Shown here: one piece after another, positions 1-8,233 of the stretch | Layout of the letters: every line of letters starts with the position of its first letter | Position numbering within the stretch: the stretch's first letter is position 1 | NCBI RefSeq assembly: GCF_002192455.1 | Contig: NZ_CP021744.1 | Coordinates: forward strand, 1,116,001-1,180,000 | DNA length: 64,000 nt | Direction: 5' to 3' | Source: Streptomyces albireticuli | GTDB lineage: Bacteria > Actinomycetota > Actinomycetes > Streptomycetales > Streptomycetaceae | Notes under the pieces: generated by a model | The model's database searches: none | Seen by the model: the letters and a program-made list of their open reading frames with translations, nothing else | Told to the model about the DNA's origin: nothing | Position numbers and translations under genes: made by a program

Positions 1-92
1 CACCTTCCCACGGCGTTCCCGCGGCGCCGGGCGCGGCCGGTACCGGGCCGATTGCCCGGCCCATCACCGGCATACGACCACCGGCGCCCGTT

Positions 93-1562
93 TTACCCGC
101 AATTGCCCAGCATATTCGATTTACCGACCGCCTGGCGCTCCGCCTCATGGGCTCTGGCACAGGCCCCCAGCCCGGCGGCGTAGCGGCGCAGGAGCAGGAG
201 CGCCGTGGTGGCGAGGCCGGTGAGGAGGCCGAGCCAGATGCCGAGGGTTCCGAGGCCCGCGGCGTGGCCGAGGAGCCACGCGGCGGGCAGCCCGACGGCC
301 CAGTAGCCGACGAGGGTGACGCGGAACCCGCCGCGGGTGTCGTCGAGGCCGCGCAGCAGCCCCACGCCGATGTTCTGGGCGCAGTCGAAGAACTGGAGCA
401 CGGCGACGACGAGCAGCAGCCGGGTCGCGATCGTCACGGCTTCGCCGTCGCCCGTGGCGCCGGGGTCGAGGAACGGGCGCAGCACCGGGCCGGGCAGGGT
501 GACGTAGACGACGGCGACGGCGGTCATGACGGCGGCGCCGCAGGCGAGCGCGGTGTCCCGGAGACGCCGGGCGGCGTCGAAGCGGCCGAGGGCGAGCTCG
601 CGGCTGACGTGGATGGAGGCCGCGTGGGAGAGGCCGACGGCGACCTGGAAGACGATGTAGACGAGCTGGTTGACCGCGGTGTGGGCGGCCAGGGCGGCGC
701 TGCCGAAGGAGCCGGCCATCAGGGCCGTCACGGAGAAGAACCCCGCCTCGGAACCGTAGGTCGCGGCGACGGGGACGCCCAGGCGGACGAGTTCGCGCAC
801 GGTGGCACGGTCGGCCTTGAGGGCGTTCGGGCTCAGCAGCGGGGCCAGCACGGCGTCCCGGCGCGCCGAGGCGTAGAGGGCGAGGAAGGAGAGGAGGTGG
901 ACGGTGGAGGTGGCCACGCCGATGCCGGGGAGCCCGAGCTCCGGCAGGCCCCAGGTGCCGTGGACGAGCACCCAGTTCAGTCCGGCGTTGACCGCGACGG
1001 AGGCGAGGGTGATCCGCAGCAGGGCCTGCGGGCGGCGCATGCCGACGGTGAACTGGCGGACGGCCTGGAACCACAGGCAGGGCAGCAGTCCGGGGGCGAG
1101 GGCGAGGAGCATCGTACGGGCGCGGGCGGCGACGGCCGCCTCCTGGCCGAGGAGGGTCAGGCCCTCGCCGAGGAGGATCAGGAGGACGGCTCCGGCGAGG
1201 CCGGCGAGCGTGGCCACGGCCATGCTCGCGCGCACGATCCGGCGGACGTCCGCACCGCCGCGGGCATCCTCACCACCGCGGGCGGCGCCGTCCGCGGTCT
1301 CGGCGCGGGCGGCGGCGGCCGCGATCCGGTTGCCCACGGAGGTGACGAGGCCGACGCCCATGGTGCGGAGCTGGTTGAAGAGCACGAGCGCGAGGCCGCC
1401 GGCCGCCAGGTCCCGGGTGCCGAGGAGGCCCATCATCACCGTGTCGGTGGTGGTCAGGGCGACCTGGGCGAGCTGGGTGAGGACGAGGGGGACGGCGAGG
1501 CCGGCCAGGGCCCGGCTGTCGCGGAGCAGGGTGGCCGGCCCGGTCCGCCGCACGGTGGGCAT
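93..1562 (-). CDS. MATE family efflux transporter
   Basis: The 489-residue product has about twelve hydrophobic segments in two halves, as in MATE (multi antimicrobial extrusion) Na+/H+-coupled exporters. The first membrane segment carries the typical MATE opening (LAGLAVPLVLTQLAQVALTTTD), and the second half begins near RLGVPVAATYGSEAGFFSV. The start ATG shares one base with the TGA of the cysteine-synthase-like gene upstream, so it is translationally coupled as the last gene of the leftward operon. From context it probably exports the small product made by the upstream enzymes, as dedicated exporters do in other metallophore loci. MATE proteins also export drugs, so the substrate is inferred only from position. 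The family call is secure. Confidence 0.9.
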   Translation of the reverse strand: MPTVRRTGPATLLRDSRALAGLAVPLVLTQLAQVALTTTDTVMMGLLGTRDLAAGGLALVLFNQLRTMGVGLVTSVGNRIAAAAARAETADGAARGGEDARGGADVRRIVRASMAVATLAGLAGAVLLILLGEGLTLLGQEAAVAARARTMLLALAPGLLPCLWFQAVRQFTVGMRRPQALLRITLASVAVNAGLNWVLVHGTWGLPELGLPGIGVATSTVHLLSFLALYASARRDAVLAPLLSPNALKADRATVRELVRLGVPVAATYGSEAGFFSVTALMAGSFGSAALAAHTAVNQLVYIVFQVAVGLSHAASIHVSRELALGRFDAARRLRDTALACGAAVMTAVAVVYVTLPGPVLRPFLDPGATGDGEAVTIATRLLLVVAVLQFFDCAQNIGVGLLRGLDDTRGGFRVTLVGYWAVGLPAAWLLGHAAGLGTLGIWLGLLTGLATTALLLLRRYAAGLGACARAHEAERQAVGKSNMLGNCG

Positions 1563-2587
1563 CAGTTCTTGCGGAGCTTGGTCAGGGTCTCGTCGATCTC
1601 GCGCTCCACCGCGAGGTCGACGAGGTTCCGGGCGTTCATCCAGTCGTCGTCGAAGACCGTGTCCATGTACTTCTCTCCGCCGTCGTTGACGAGGGCGACC
1701 ATGGTGGTGCCCGGGGGGAACGACCGCAAGCGGGCCAGCGCCTCGTGGACCACTCCCCCGGCGGAGCCGCCGATGAGCAGGCCGGTGCGGGCGACGGCGC
1801 GGGCGGTGGCGAACGCCTCGACGTCGCCGACCTTCACGCCCTCGTCGATCAGGTCGAAGTCCACGAGCGCGCCGATCCCGGCGCCCTCGGGGGTGCCGGT
1901 GCCGGACTGGTAGTAGTCGTGGGCGGGGCCGCCGAAGGCCACGGACCCCTTGGGTTCGACGCCTATGGTCCTGAAGGCCGGTACGAGCTTGCGCAGCTCC
2001 CGGGCGGTGCCGCAGAGGGCGCCGCCGGTGCCGACGGCGCCGATCAGGACGTCGATGCGGCCGTCGAGCGCCTGGTGGAGCTCGTGGGCGACGGGGTGGT
2101 AGCCGATGCCGTTGCTGGGGTTGTTGTGCTGTTCGGTGAAGACGGTGTTGTCCCGGCCGCGCGCCATCTCCGCGGCGAGTTCCTCGCGGGCCGCGGTGGC
2201 GAGCTCGTCCGTGCCGTCGTCGGCGACCCGGACGAGCTCGGTGCCGAGCGCCTTCATGCCGCGCAGCTTGTCGGGGCAGGCGTGGTTGTCGACGACGGCG
2301 GTGAAGGCGTAGCCGCGCTCGGCGGCGATGACGGCGAGTCCGAGGCCGGTGTTGCCCGAGGTGGACTCGATGATGCGGCCGCCGGGGCGGAGCGCGCCGC
2401 GGGCCTCGGCGTCGAGGACCATCTGGCGGGCCATCCGGATCTTGGCGCTGCCGGTGGGGTTGTACATCTCCAGCTTGAGGAGCAGGCGGCTGCCGGTGTC
2501 GGTGCGGCACAGTTCGAACAGCGGGGTGTATCCGATGAGGTCGGATATGCGGGAGACCACGGCGGGGCGCGTCAGTGCCTCGTTCAT
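1562..2587 (-). CDS. SbnA-like PLP-dependent beta-replacement synthase (cysteine synthase family)
   Basis: This 341-residue fold-type II PLP enzyme has the Schiff-base lysine in NPTGSAKIR, the PLP-phosphate loop STSGNTG, and the glycine-rich GAVGTGG and GGSAGG segments. Family members with an adjacent SbnB-like dehydrogenase, as here, condense O-phospho-L-serine with L-glutamate to N-(2-amino-2-carboxyethyl)-L-glutamate (ACEGA), the precursor of L-2,3-diaminopropionate in staphyloferrin B synthesis. The neighbours include relatives of both SbnB and SbnH, which argues against ordinary cysteine synthesis. The ATG at 2587 has GGAGTTCCTCC-like purine-rich sequence upstream and follows a 74-bp gap after the decarboxylase gene. 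The amino-acid acceptor (Glu, Asp or another) is inference. An aspartate-using relative operates in the EDDS type of pathway. Confidence 0.8.
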   Translation of the reverse strand: MNEALTRPAVVSRISDLIGYTPLFELCRTDTGSRLLLKLEMYNPTGSAKIRMARQMVLDAEARGALRPGGRIIESTSGNTGLGLAVIAAERGYAFTAVVDNHACPDKLRGMKALGTELVRVADDGTDELATAAREELAAEMARGRDNTVFTEQHNNPSNGIGYHPVAHELHQALDGRIDVLIGAVGTGGALCGTARELRKLVPAFRTIGVEPKGSVAFGGPAHDYYQSGTGTPEGAGIGALVDFDLIDEGVKVGDVEAFATARAVARTGLLIGGSAGGVVHEALARLRSFPPGTTMVALVNDGGEKYMDTVFDDDWMNARNLVDLAVEREIDETLTKLRKN

Positions 2588-2661
2588 GGAGGAACTCCTG
2601 TGACAGGTGGAGAGGGACGAGCTCGGCTCGGACGAGGGCGGGGCGGGAACAGCGGGCAGGG

Positions 2662-4068
2662 TCAGCGGGCGAGGTGCCGGTCGAGGCGCCAGCGGGGCCG
2701 CCCGCCTCCGGTCCCCCGCCCGCCCGCGGCCTCGATGACGATCTTCGGTGGCAGCGGCAGGTCGTGGAACGAGGACTCGTTGGAGTCCATCTGGTACCCG
2801 GCCGTGTTGGGGTAGACGAGCAGGTCGCCGACGGCCGGGCGGGCCGGGAAGGGGATCTTGCGCCAGGTGAGCAGGTCGGACTCCAGGCAGGTCGCCCCGC
2901 CCACGCACGCGGGGTGCGCGCCCTGGCCGAGGGCCCGCCCGGCCGGGGTGACCAGGGCGGGGTCGGGCAGGTACTCGCTGCCAAACCACTGCTCGGACAG
3001 GCTCAGGCTGGTCCCGTCGACGGTGAGGATCGCGTAGCCGGCACGGTCCTTGACGCCCTGGACGCGGAAGACGGACGAGCCCGCCCGGTCCAGCAGCGCG
3101 CGCCCGGGCTCCGCCAGCAGCCTCGTGCCCGTCCCCCGGAGTCTGGCGGCCAGGCTCTCGCGGCCGCCCTCGGGGACGGCGTCCAGCACGGCCCGGAGCG
3201 CGGCGGCCCCGGCGACCGGCGAGTGGTAGGGGTAGAAGTCGCCCGCCGCGAAGGACTTACGGGCGTGGTAGTGCGCGGGCCGCTGCGCCGCGAGGAAGGC
3301 GTGCCAGTCGGCGGCGGCCGTGTAGTCGACGGCGAGGCCGCCGCCGATGCTGATCCGGTCGGCCCGCAGGCCCATGGCGCGGGCCTTGAGGCAGAGGTCG
3401 ACGAGGTGTCCGGCGAGGTCGGCGCGCGGCCGGGTGGCGTAGCCGGACAGATGGAAGGAGAAGCCTTCCATCCGGATCGCGTCACCGGCGCGCACGCACC
3501 GCCCCAGCGCCTCCTCGATCTCGGCCCCGTCCATGCCGAAGCGGCTCTCCGGCTGCGCCGGGGGGAGCCGGCGCAGCAGCAGCCGGGCCGGGCGGAGCGC
3601 GCCGCTCCGGGTCCGGGCCCCGGTGAGGAGGCGGTCCAGTTCGCCGAGGGAGTCGACGGTGGTCAGGGCGCCGTGGAGGGCGGCCGCCCGCAGCAGTTCG
3701 TCGCTCTTGGCGGGCCCGGTGACGACGAGGTCCTCGCCGCGGACGCCGTGGCCGAGGGCCTCGCGGAGCTCGCCAGGGGCGGCGACGTCGACACCGGCGC
3801 CGCGGGCGGCGCAGCGTTCGACCCATACGGCGGCCTTGTTGGCCTTCTTCGCGTAGTACACGCGCCCGTCCACGCCCGCCTCGTCCAGGGCGGCGCGGAG
3901 CGCGGCCAGGTTGGCGTCGAAGCGGTGCGGCAGCAGGAAGTGGAACGGGCCGCCGAAGGCGTGGGACAGCTCGTGGAGCAGGCCGCTGTCGAGGATCGCG
4001 TCCGTCGCGGGGTCCGGATGCGCGGGCAGGGAGGGAGGGCCGGGAGGGGCCGGGGGTATGCCGTTCAC
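2662..4068 (-). CDS. SbnH-like PLP-dependent decarboxylase (fold type III, ornithine/diaminopimelate decarboxylase family)
   Basis: The 468-residue product has the alanine-racemase-like barrel with PLP lysine in VYYAKKANKA, the glycine loop ISIGGGLAVDY, the phosphate-binding EPGRALLDR, and the C-terminal cysteine of the active-site dimer partner in CLESDLLTW. In staphyloferrin B synthesis the relative SbnH decarboxylates a citryl-diaminopropionate intermediate to an ethylenediamine unit. Here no citrate-condensing NIS synthetase is present, so the substrate could be free diaminopropionate, ACEGA or a hydroxylated derivative. The GTG start overlaps the stop of the SbnB-like gene by four bases (GTGA), showing tight coupling. 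Diaminopimelate decarboxylase for lysine is the main alternative but fits the context poorly. Confidence 0.8.
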   Translation of the reverse strand: MNGIPPAPPGPPSLPAHPDPATDAILDSGLLHELSHAFGGPFHFLLPHRFDANLAALRAALDEAGVDGRVYYAKKANKAAVWVERCAARGAGVDVAAPGELREALGHGVRGEDLVVTGPAKSDELLRAAALHGALTTVDSLGELDRLLTGARTRSGALRPARLLLRRLPPAQPESRFGMDGAEIEEALGRCVRAGDAIRMEGFSFHLSGYATRPRADLAGHLVDLCLKARAMGLRADRISIGGGLAVDYTAAADWHAFLAAQRPAHYHARKSFAAGDFYPYHSPVAGAAALRAVLDAVPEGGRESLAARLRGTGTRLLAEPGRALLDRAGSSVFRVQGVKDRAGYAILTVDGTSLSLSEQWFGSEYLPDPALVTPAGRALGQGAHPACVGGATCLESDLLTWRKIPFPARPAVGDLLVYPNTAGYQMDSNESSFHDLPLPPKIVIEAAGGRGTGGGRPRWRLDRHLAR

Positions 4069-5096
4069 CGCCACAGCGGCACCCGCGTCCCGAGGCCCTG
4101 CTCGATGGCGAGCTGGGCGAAGCGGTGGCCGAGGGCGATGTCGGTGACGACCAGGCCGCTGTTGTAGGCGAAGATCCGCTCGGTCGGCGCGGTGCGGCCC
4201 GCCGCCGCGCCCGCGAGGACCGGGGGGAACTCGGCGTCCACGGCGGGGAGTTTGCCGTCGGCGTCGGCCATGTCGGTGCCGGTGACGTTCATCTGGGCCT
4301 CGCTGGTGGCCACGACGCGGTCGGCGCGGTGCAGCGTGGAGGGGGCCAGGCCGTGGCCGACCAGGATCCCCAGCGTTCCCGGCGCCAGGTCCCCGGCCTC
4401 GACGGCGGCGGGGGTGTGCGCGCCGGCCGTGGCCACGACGACGTCGGCGTCGCCCGCCGCGGCCCGGACGTCGGCCACGACCTCGACGTCGCGGCCGGGG
4501 AAGTGGGCGCGCAGCCGCGCCCGTACGGCCTCGATGCCCTCGGGGTGGGTGCCGAAGAGCATCAGCCGGTCCAGGCCGGGCAGCGTGGTCAGCAGGAACG
4601 GCAGGGCCAGCCGCCCCTGGGTGCCGGTGCCGATCACCAGCGCGCTGCGGGCCCCGGGGGCGGCGCACTCGCGGGCCAGCAGGGCGGAGACGGCCGGGGT
4701 GCGCAGGGCGCCGACGCGGCCGCAGTCCATCATCGCCACGGGCAGGCCGGTGACGTCGTCGTAGAGCGTGAGGGAGGTGTAGTAGTGCTGCTCCTCGCGG
4801 CCCTTGTGCAGGCCGTGCTTGTACGAGGTCTTGACGGCGACGACGTCGCGGGAGCCGTCACGGCCGAGCATCGCGTACGAGACGGAGTGGCCGTCGGAGG
4901 GTTTGACGGTGAGCTTGCGCGGGTTGTCCGAGCGGCCGGCGGCCAGGGTGCGGTAGGCGCCCTCGACCGTGCCGACGACGTCGGCCAGGGAGATGTCGAG
5001 GCCCGCGAGGTCGCTGGTGGACAGCAGGCGCAGGGTCCTGTCGTCGGCGGGTGCGGCCGCGCCGAGGGGTATCCGGGGTTCCGTGGTACCGGTCAT
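4065..5096 (-). CDS. SbnB-like NAD-dependent dehydrogenase (ornithine cyclodeaminase/mu-crystallin family)
   Basis: The 343-residue protein has the ornithine cyclodeaminase family layout: an N-terminal substrate-binding part with TVKPSDGHSVSYAM and the RVGALRTPAVSALLA motif, then a Rossmann domain with VIGTGTQGRLALPFL. In staphyloferrin B and viomycin-type pathways the homologue oxidatively cleaves N-(2-amino-2-carboxyethyl)-L-glutamate to L-2,3-diaminopropionate and 2-oxoglutarate. The 2-oxoglutarate released would be the cosubstrate of the oxygenase encoded next to it. The ATG at 5096 has a GAGGAG ribosome site. The gene overlaps the decarboxylase start by four bases. Ornithine cyclodeaminase proper is the alternative, but the adjacent SbnA-like gene makes the diaminopropionate role more likely. 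Confidence 0.8.
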   Translation of the reverse strand: MTGTTEPRIPLGAAAPADDRTLRLLSTSDLAGLDISLADVVGTVEGAYRTLAAGRSDNPRKLTVKPSDGHSVSYAMLGRDGSRDVVAVKTSYKHGLHKGREEQHYYTSLTLYDDVTGLPVAMMDCGRVGALRTPAVSALLARECAAPGARSALVIGTGTQGRLALPFLLTTLPGLDRLMLFGTHPEGIEAVRARLRAHFPGRDVEVVADVRAAAGDADVVVATAGAHTPAAVEAGDLAPGTLGILVGHGLAPSTLHRADRVVATSEAQMNVTGTDMADADGKLPAVDAEFPPVLAGAAAGRTAPTERIFAYNSGLVVTDIALGHRFAQLAIEQGLGTRVPLWR

Positions 5097-5311
5097 GTCT
5101 CGCTCCTCGTCCGCGATGGGGTGTTCGGTGAGGGTGATGGGTGCGATCCGGTGCGCGGTGAAGCCTGTGGTGACAGGTAGGTCTTGCGGTGGGCCTGTGG
5201 TGGGCAAGGCCGGTGATCGGTGCGGGCCGGCGGTCGGCAGGGGTGACGGCCGGCAGGGGCGGCGGCCGGCAGGGGCGGGACGCCGGTGAGGCCGCGCGGC
5301 GGGCGCCGTGC

Positions 5312-6328
5312 TCAGCCCGCGCCCCGCGTCGCGTACGCCTCCACGGCGGCCTGGCCGTAGCCGTGTTCGGCGGTCTCGGCCGGCGGCCGGGTGGTGCGCC
5401 CGGGTACGCGTACGGAGGCGCGCTTGAGCCAGCGGTCGGTGCCGTCGTAGCGGGCCTTGAACGGGACCCGGCCGTGCACCACGAGGTCGTTGTCGATGAC
5501 GAGGACCTCGCCGGGTTCGAGGCTCACCGCGACGGAAACGCGGGCGAGTTCGGCCTCCAGGCGCCCGCACGCGGCCCGGTAGCCGGGGGTGGCCTTCTCC
5601 AGCGGGGTGTAGGCGGGGTCGAAGCGCAGGGTGAGGCCGTCGGGGGAGCGCCAGAGGGTGGGGACGTCCGGTGGCCGCCCGGCCCCGCGCTCGCCCGGGT
5701 CCCACACGTTCGTGTAGGCGTCGTCGGGGAGGATGGGCAGCTCGGGGCGGGTGAGCGCGGCGATGTCGTCCTCGTCCAGGCGCACGTGGCGGACGCTCGC
5801 GGCGGTGGTGGCGACCCGGTCGTGGTTACGGACGCAGCCGAGCATCAGCAGGTGGGCGCGGCCCGGGTGGAAGGCGTCCTCGGTGTGCGGGCTGAGGAGG
5901 ACGTCGCTGCTGGCGCCGGTCTGCTCCGCCTCGTGGCCGGGGGCGGGGACGATGTTGTGGACGAAGCGGCCCTCCTGCTGCCCCTCCCAGGCGAGGGGGT
6001 CGCCCATGACGGTGGCGAGCAGCAGCATCGCGATGTCGTGGGCGGCGCCGCGGTCCCCCGCCGTTGCCCAGCTCTCGGGCGTGGGGCCCACGGCGATGTC
6101 GTCGACGGTCAGGCCGCGCAGCACGAACAGGCCGTCGTCGGTGTCGACGGGCCGCAGGTGCCGCCGGACCGACTCGCTGAGGTCGGCGGCCGACCGGGCG
6201 ACGTGTCCGAGGAGTTGGGCGGACGTGGCGGAGGTGCCGTACGTGGCGAGGATCGTTCCGGCGGCGTGGTCGACCTCGGCGGCGGCGGTGGGGTCGAGCA
6301 GGCGGACGGGTGGGACTCCCGTGCTCAT
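5312..6328 (-). CDS. Fe(II)/2-oxoglutarate-dependent oxygenase, clavaminate synthase-like
   Basis: The 338-residue protein has a double-stranded beta-helix oxygenase signature: the iron-binding H-x-E in SPHTEDAFHPG, the distal histidine in VIDNDLVVHGRVPF, and a following arginine (KRASVRVPG) suited to binding 2-oxoglutarate. It resembles the TauD/clavaminate-synthase-like enzymes that beta-hydroxylate free amino acids such as arginine, asparagine or enduracididine. It is the first gene of the leftward operon, 215 bp from the SbnB-like gene, and lies directly downstream of the shared iron-box promoter region. Likely role: hydroxylation of an amino acid or of the diamine product, which would add a metal-binding hydroxyl. 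The substrate cannot be read from sequence. Confidence 0.8.
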   Translation of the reverse strand: MSTGVPPVRLLDPTAAAEVDHAAGTILATYGTSATSAQLLGHVARSAADLSESVRRHLRPVDTDDGLFVLRGLTVDDIAVGPTPESWATAGDRGAAHDIAMLLLATVMGDPLAWEGQQEGRFVHNIVPAPGHEAEQTGASSDVLLSPHTEDAFHPGRAHLLMLGCVRNHDRVATTAASVRHVRLDEDDIAALTRPELPILPDDAYTNVWDPGERGAGRPPDVPTLWRSPDGLTLRFDPAYTPLEKATPGYRAACGRLEAELARVSVAVSLEPGEVLVIDNDLVVHGRVPFKARYDGTDRWLKRASVRVPGRTTRPPAETAEHGYGQAAVEAYATRGAG

Positions 6329-6498
6329 GGCGAAGTGTCCGTTTCCGTGGTGAGGGCGGAGGGATCGTTCCCGGGCATGCCTCGGAAGCGGCCCGAGGGC
6401 AGGGCGGAGCCCCGGCCGGGGTCTGTGAGGGGGGTTACGGAAGGTGGCGGAAACTCGGCTGCCGACAGCAGCGGTCGCCTAGGAAACTACCATCGAAT

Positions 6499-6517
6499 TT
6501 AGGTAAGGCAACCCTTA
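6499..6517. promoter_or_regulatory. Iron-box-like operator (DmdR/IdeR type), proximal to the biosynthetic operon
   Basis: The 19-bp sequence TTAGGTAAGGCAACCCTTA matches 14 of 19 positions of the actinobacterial iron-box consensus TTAGGTTAGGCTCACCTAA. It sits 171 bp upstream of the oxygenase start, in the 354-bp divergent region 6329-6682. The sequence is seen; regulation by an iron repressor is inference from the known consensus. Confidence 0.6.
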
Positions 6518-6631
6518 CCGGACGGTAGTTCGCTTCACCCGATTTTGCCCAATTGCCGGGCGGGAAACGGAGGTTGAGGCCAATTCGTCTTTCGTTTCAC
6601 GGCCCACGCACAGTTGCGATCACGTCCATTT

Positions 6632-6650
6632 TCAGGGTAGCCAAACCTAA
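6632..6650. promoter_or_regulatory. Second iron-box-like operator, proximal to the ABC importer
   Basis: TCAGGGTAGCCAAACCTAA matches 16 of 19 positions of the symmetric form TTAGGTTAGCCTAACCTAA. It ends 33 bp before the GTG of the binding-protein gene, a position where a bound repressor would block transcription. Together with the copy at 6499 it suggests that both divergent operons are turned on by iron limitation. Confidence 0.65.
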
Positions 6651-6682
6651 GTAAGTGCAACTTCTGCGGAACGGGGACTTAC

Positions 6683-8233
6683 GTGATTTGGACAAGGCGT
6701 CAGGCGCTCTGGGCCGGCGGCGGCATAGGCACGGCCGCCCTGCTCACCGCGTGCGGCGGCGACAAGGACGCGGCATCCTCACCGGCGGACTCCTCCGGCG
6801 GCACCCCCCGGAAAGGCGGCACCCTCCGCGTCGGCGCGCTGGGCCGCGCCTCCGCCACCACACGTGACCCGCACGGCAACCAGGGCAACGAGAGCGACTA
6901 CCTGATCATCGCCCTCGTCCATGACACCCTCACCGCACCCGGCCTCAAGGACAACACCGTCGGCCGCCTCGCCACCAGCTGGAAACCCTCCGGCGACCTC
7001 AAGACCTGGCGCTTCACCCTCGCGAAGGGCGCGACGTTCCACGACGGTTCACCGGTCACCGCCGACGACGTGGTGTGGTCGCTGCGCAGACTCCGCAACA
7101 CCCCCGCCGGCGCCTCCCGGCTGCCGGGCGTCAAGGCGGAGAACATCACCGCCGACGGCAAGGACACCGTCGTGCTGGTCTCCGACGACGCCAACGCCGA
7201 ACTGCCCCTGCTGACCCGCCTGTCGACGTTCGTCCTCAAGAAGGACACCCCCGGCAAGGACATCCCCAAGGCCCCGGGCACCGGCCCGTTCAAGCTCGAC
7301 TGGTTCCGGGGCGGCAACGCCCGGCTGGTGCGCAACGACACGTGGCACGGCGGGCGGGTGCACCTCGACGCCATCGAGGTCACCATGTTCGAGAGCCCCC
7401 AGGCCATGGCCAACGCCCTGCTGGGCGGCCAGATCGACCTGGCCTCCAACGTCGGCCCCGTCGCGGCCCGTTCGGCGGCCTCGCGCAAGGACGTCCAGCT
7501 CGTCCGCCGGCCGGGCGACATGGCGCTGCCCCTCGTCATGCGCACCGCCGACGGCCCCTTCGCCGACGTCAGGGTCCGCGAGGCCATGAAGCTCGTCGTC
7601 GACCGCGAGGCGATGGTCGAGCAGGTCCTCTCCGGCTACGGAACCGTCGCCAACGACGTGCTGGGCACCGCCGACCCGGCCTACGCCAAGGACCTCCCCC
7701 GGCGCACGCGCGACCTCGCCAAGGCCAGGAAGCTGCTCGCCGAGGCGGGCTTCGACCTGTCCAGGACCTACGAGCTCGTCACCACCGAGGACGTCCCCGG
7801 ACTGGCCGAGTCCGCGACCCTGTTCGCCAACCACGCCCGCGAGGCCGGCGTCAAGGTCAAGGTCGTCAAGCAGGAGTCGGGCGCCTTCTACGAGAAGACC
7901 TGGCTCAAGGGCTCCTTCTACACCAACTACTGGGGCACCAACGACTCCGTGATCTTCCTCGCCGCCAAGATGATCACCGGCGCCGGGCAGAACGAGGCCG
8001 GCTGGTCGGACCCGGGCTTCGACAGCGCGTACCGCAAGGCCGTCGGCGCCGCCGACGAGAAGGCCCGCGCCACGGCCCTCCGCGAGCTCCAGCGCATCGA
8101 GCACGACCGGTCCGGCTATCTGCTGTGGGGCGTGGCCGACGGCATCGACCTGGCCGGCTCCAAGGTGCGCGACCTGCCCAAGCTGCCCGGCTACGGACGG
8201 GTTCAGCTCGAACGCGTCTGGCTGGCCCGTTGA
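6683..8233 (+). CDS. Extracellular solute-binding lipoprotein, peptide/nickel/metallophore ABC transporter (SBP_bac_5)
   Basis: The 516-residue protein starts with a twin-arginine-like signal (TRRQALW) followed by a hydrophobic stretch and a lipobox, LLTAC, so it should be exported and anchored by its lipidated cysteine. The mature part has the cluster-C binding-protein layout, with YLIIALVHDTL, a SWKPSGDLKTWRFTLAKGATFHDG block and VVWSLRRLR. Proteins of this family bind oligopeptides, nickel complexes or, as CntA does for staphylopine, metal-opine complexes. It opens the four-gene rightward importer operon, and an iron-box-like site lies just upstream. The proposed ligand, the metal complex of the molecule made by the divergent operon, is inference. 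Confidence 0.85.
   Translation: MIWTRRQALWAGGGIGTAALLTACGGDKDAASSPADSSGGTPRKGGTLRVGALGRASATTRDPHGNQGNESDYLIIALVHDTLTAPGLKDNTVGRLATSWKPSGDLKTWRFTLAKGATFHDGSPVTADDVVWSLRRLRNTPAGASRLPGVKAENITADGKDTVVLVSDDANAELPLLTRLSTFVLKKDTPGKDIPKAPGTGPFKLDWFRGGNARLVRNDTWHGGRVHLDAIEVTMFESPQAMANALLGGQIDLASNVGPVAARSAASRKDVQLVRRPGDMALPLVMRTADGPFADVRVREAMKLVVDREAMVEQVLSGYGTVANDVLGTADPAYAKDLPRRTRDLAKARKLLAEAGFDLSRTYELVTTEDVPGLAESATLFANHAREAGVKVKVVKQESGAFYEKTWLKGSFYTNYWGTNDSVIFLAAKMITGAGQNEAGWSDPGFDSAYRKAVGAADEKARATALRELQRIEHDRSGYLLWGVADGIDLAGSKVRDLPKLPGYGRVQLERVWLAR

Noticed and set aside
2575..4167. 530-codon + strand frame across the SbnH-like gene
   Set aside because: Gly/Arg/Glu-rich antisense reading with no motif; the minus strand has all PLP-decarboxylase motifs.
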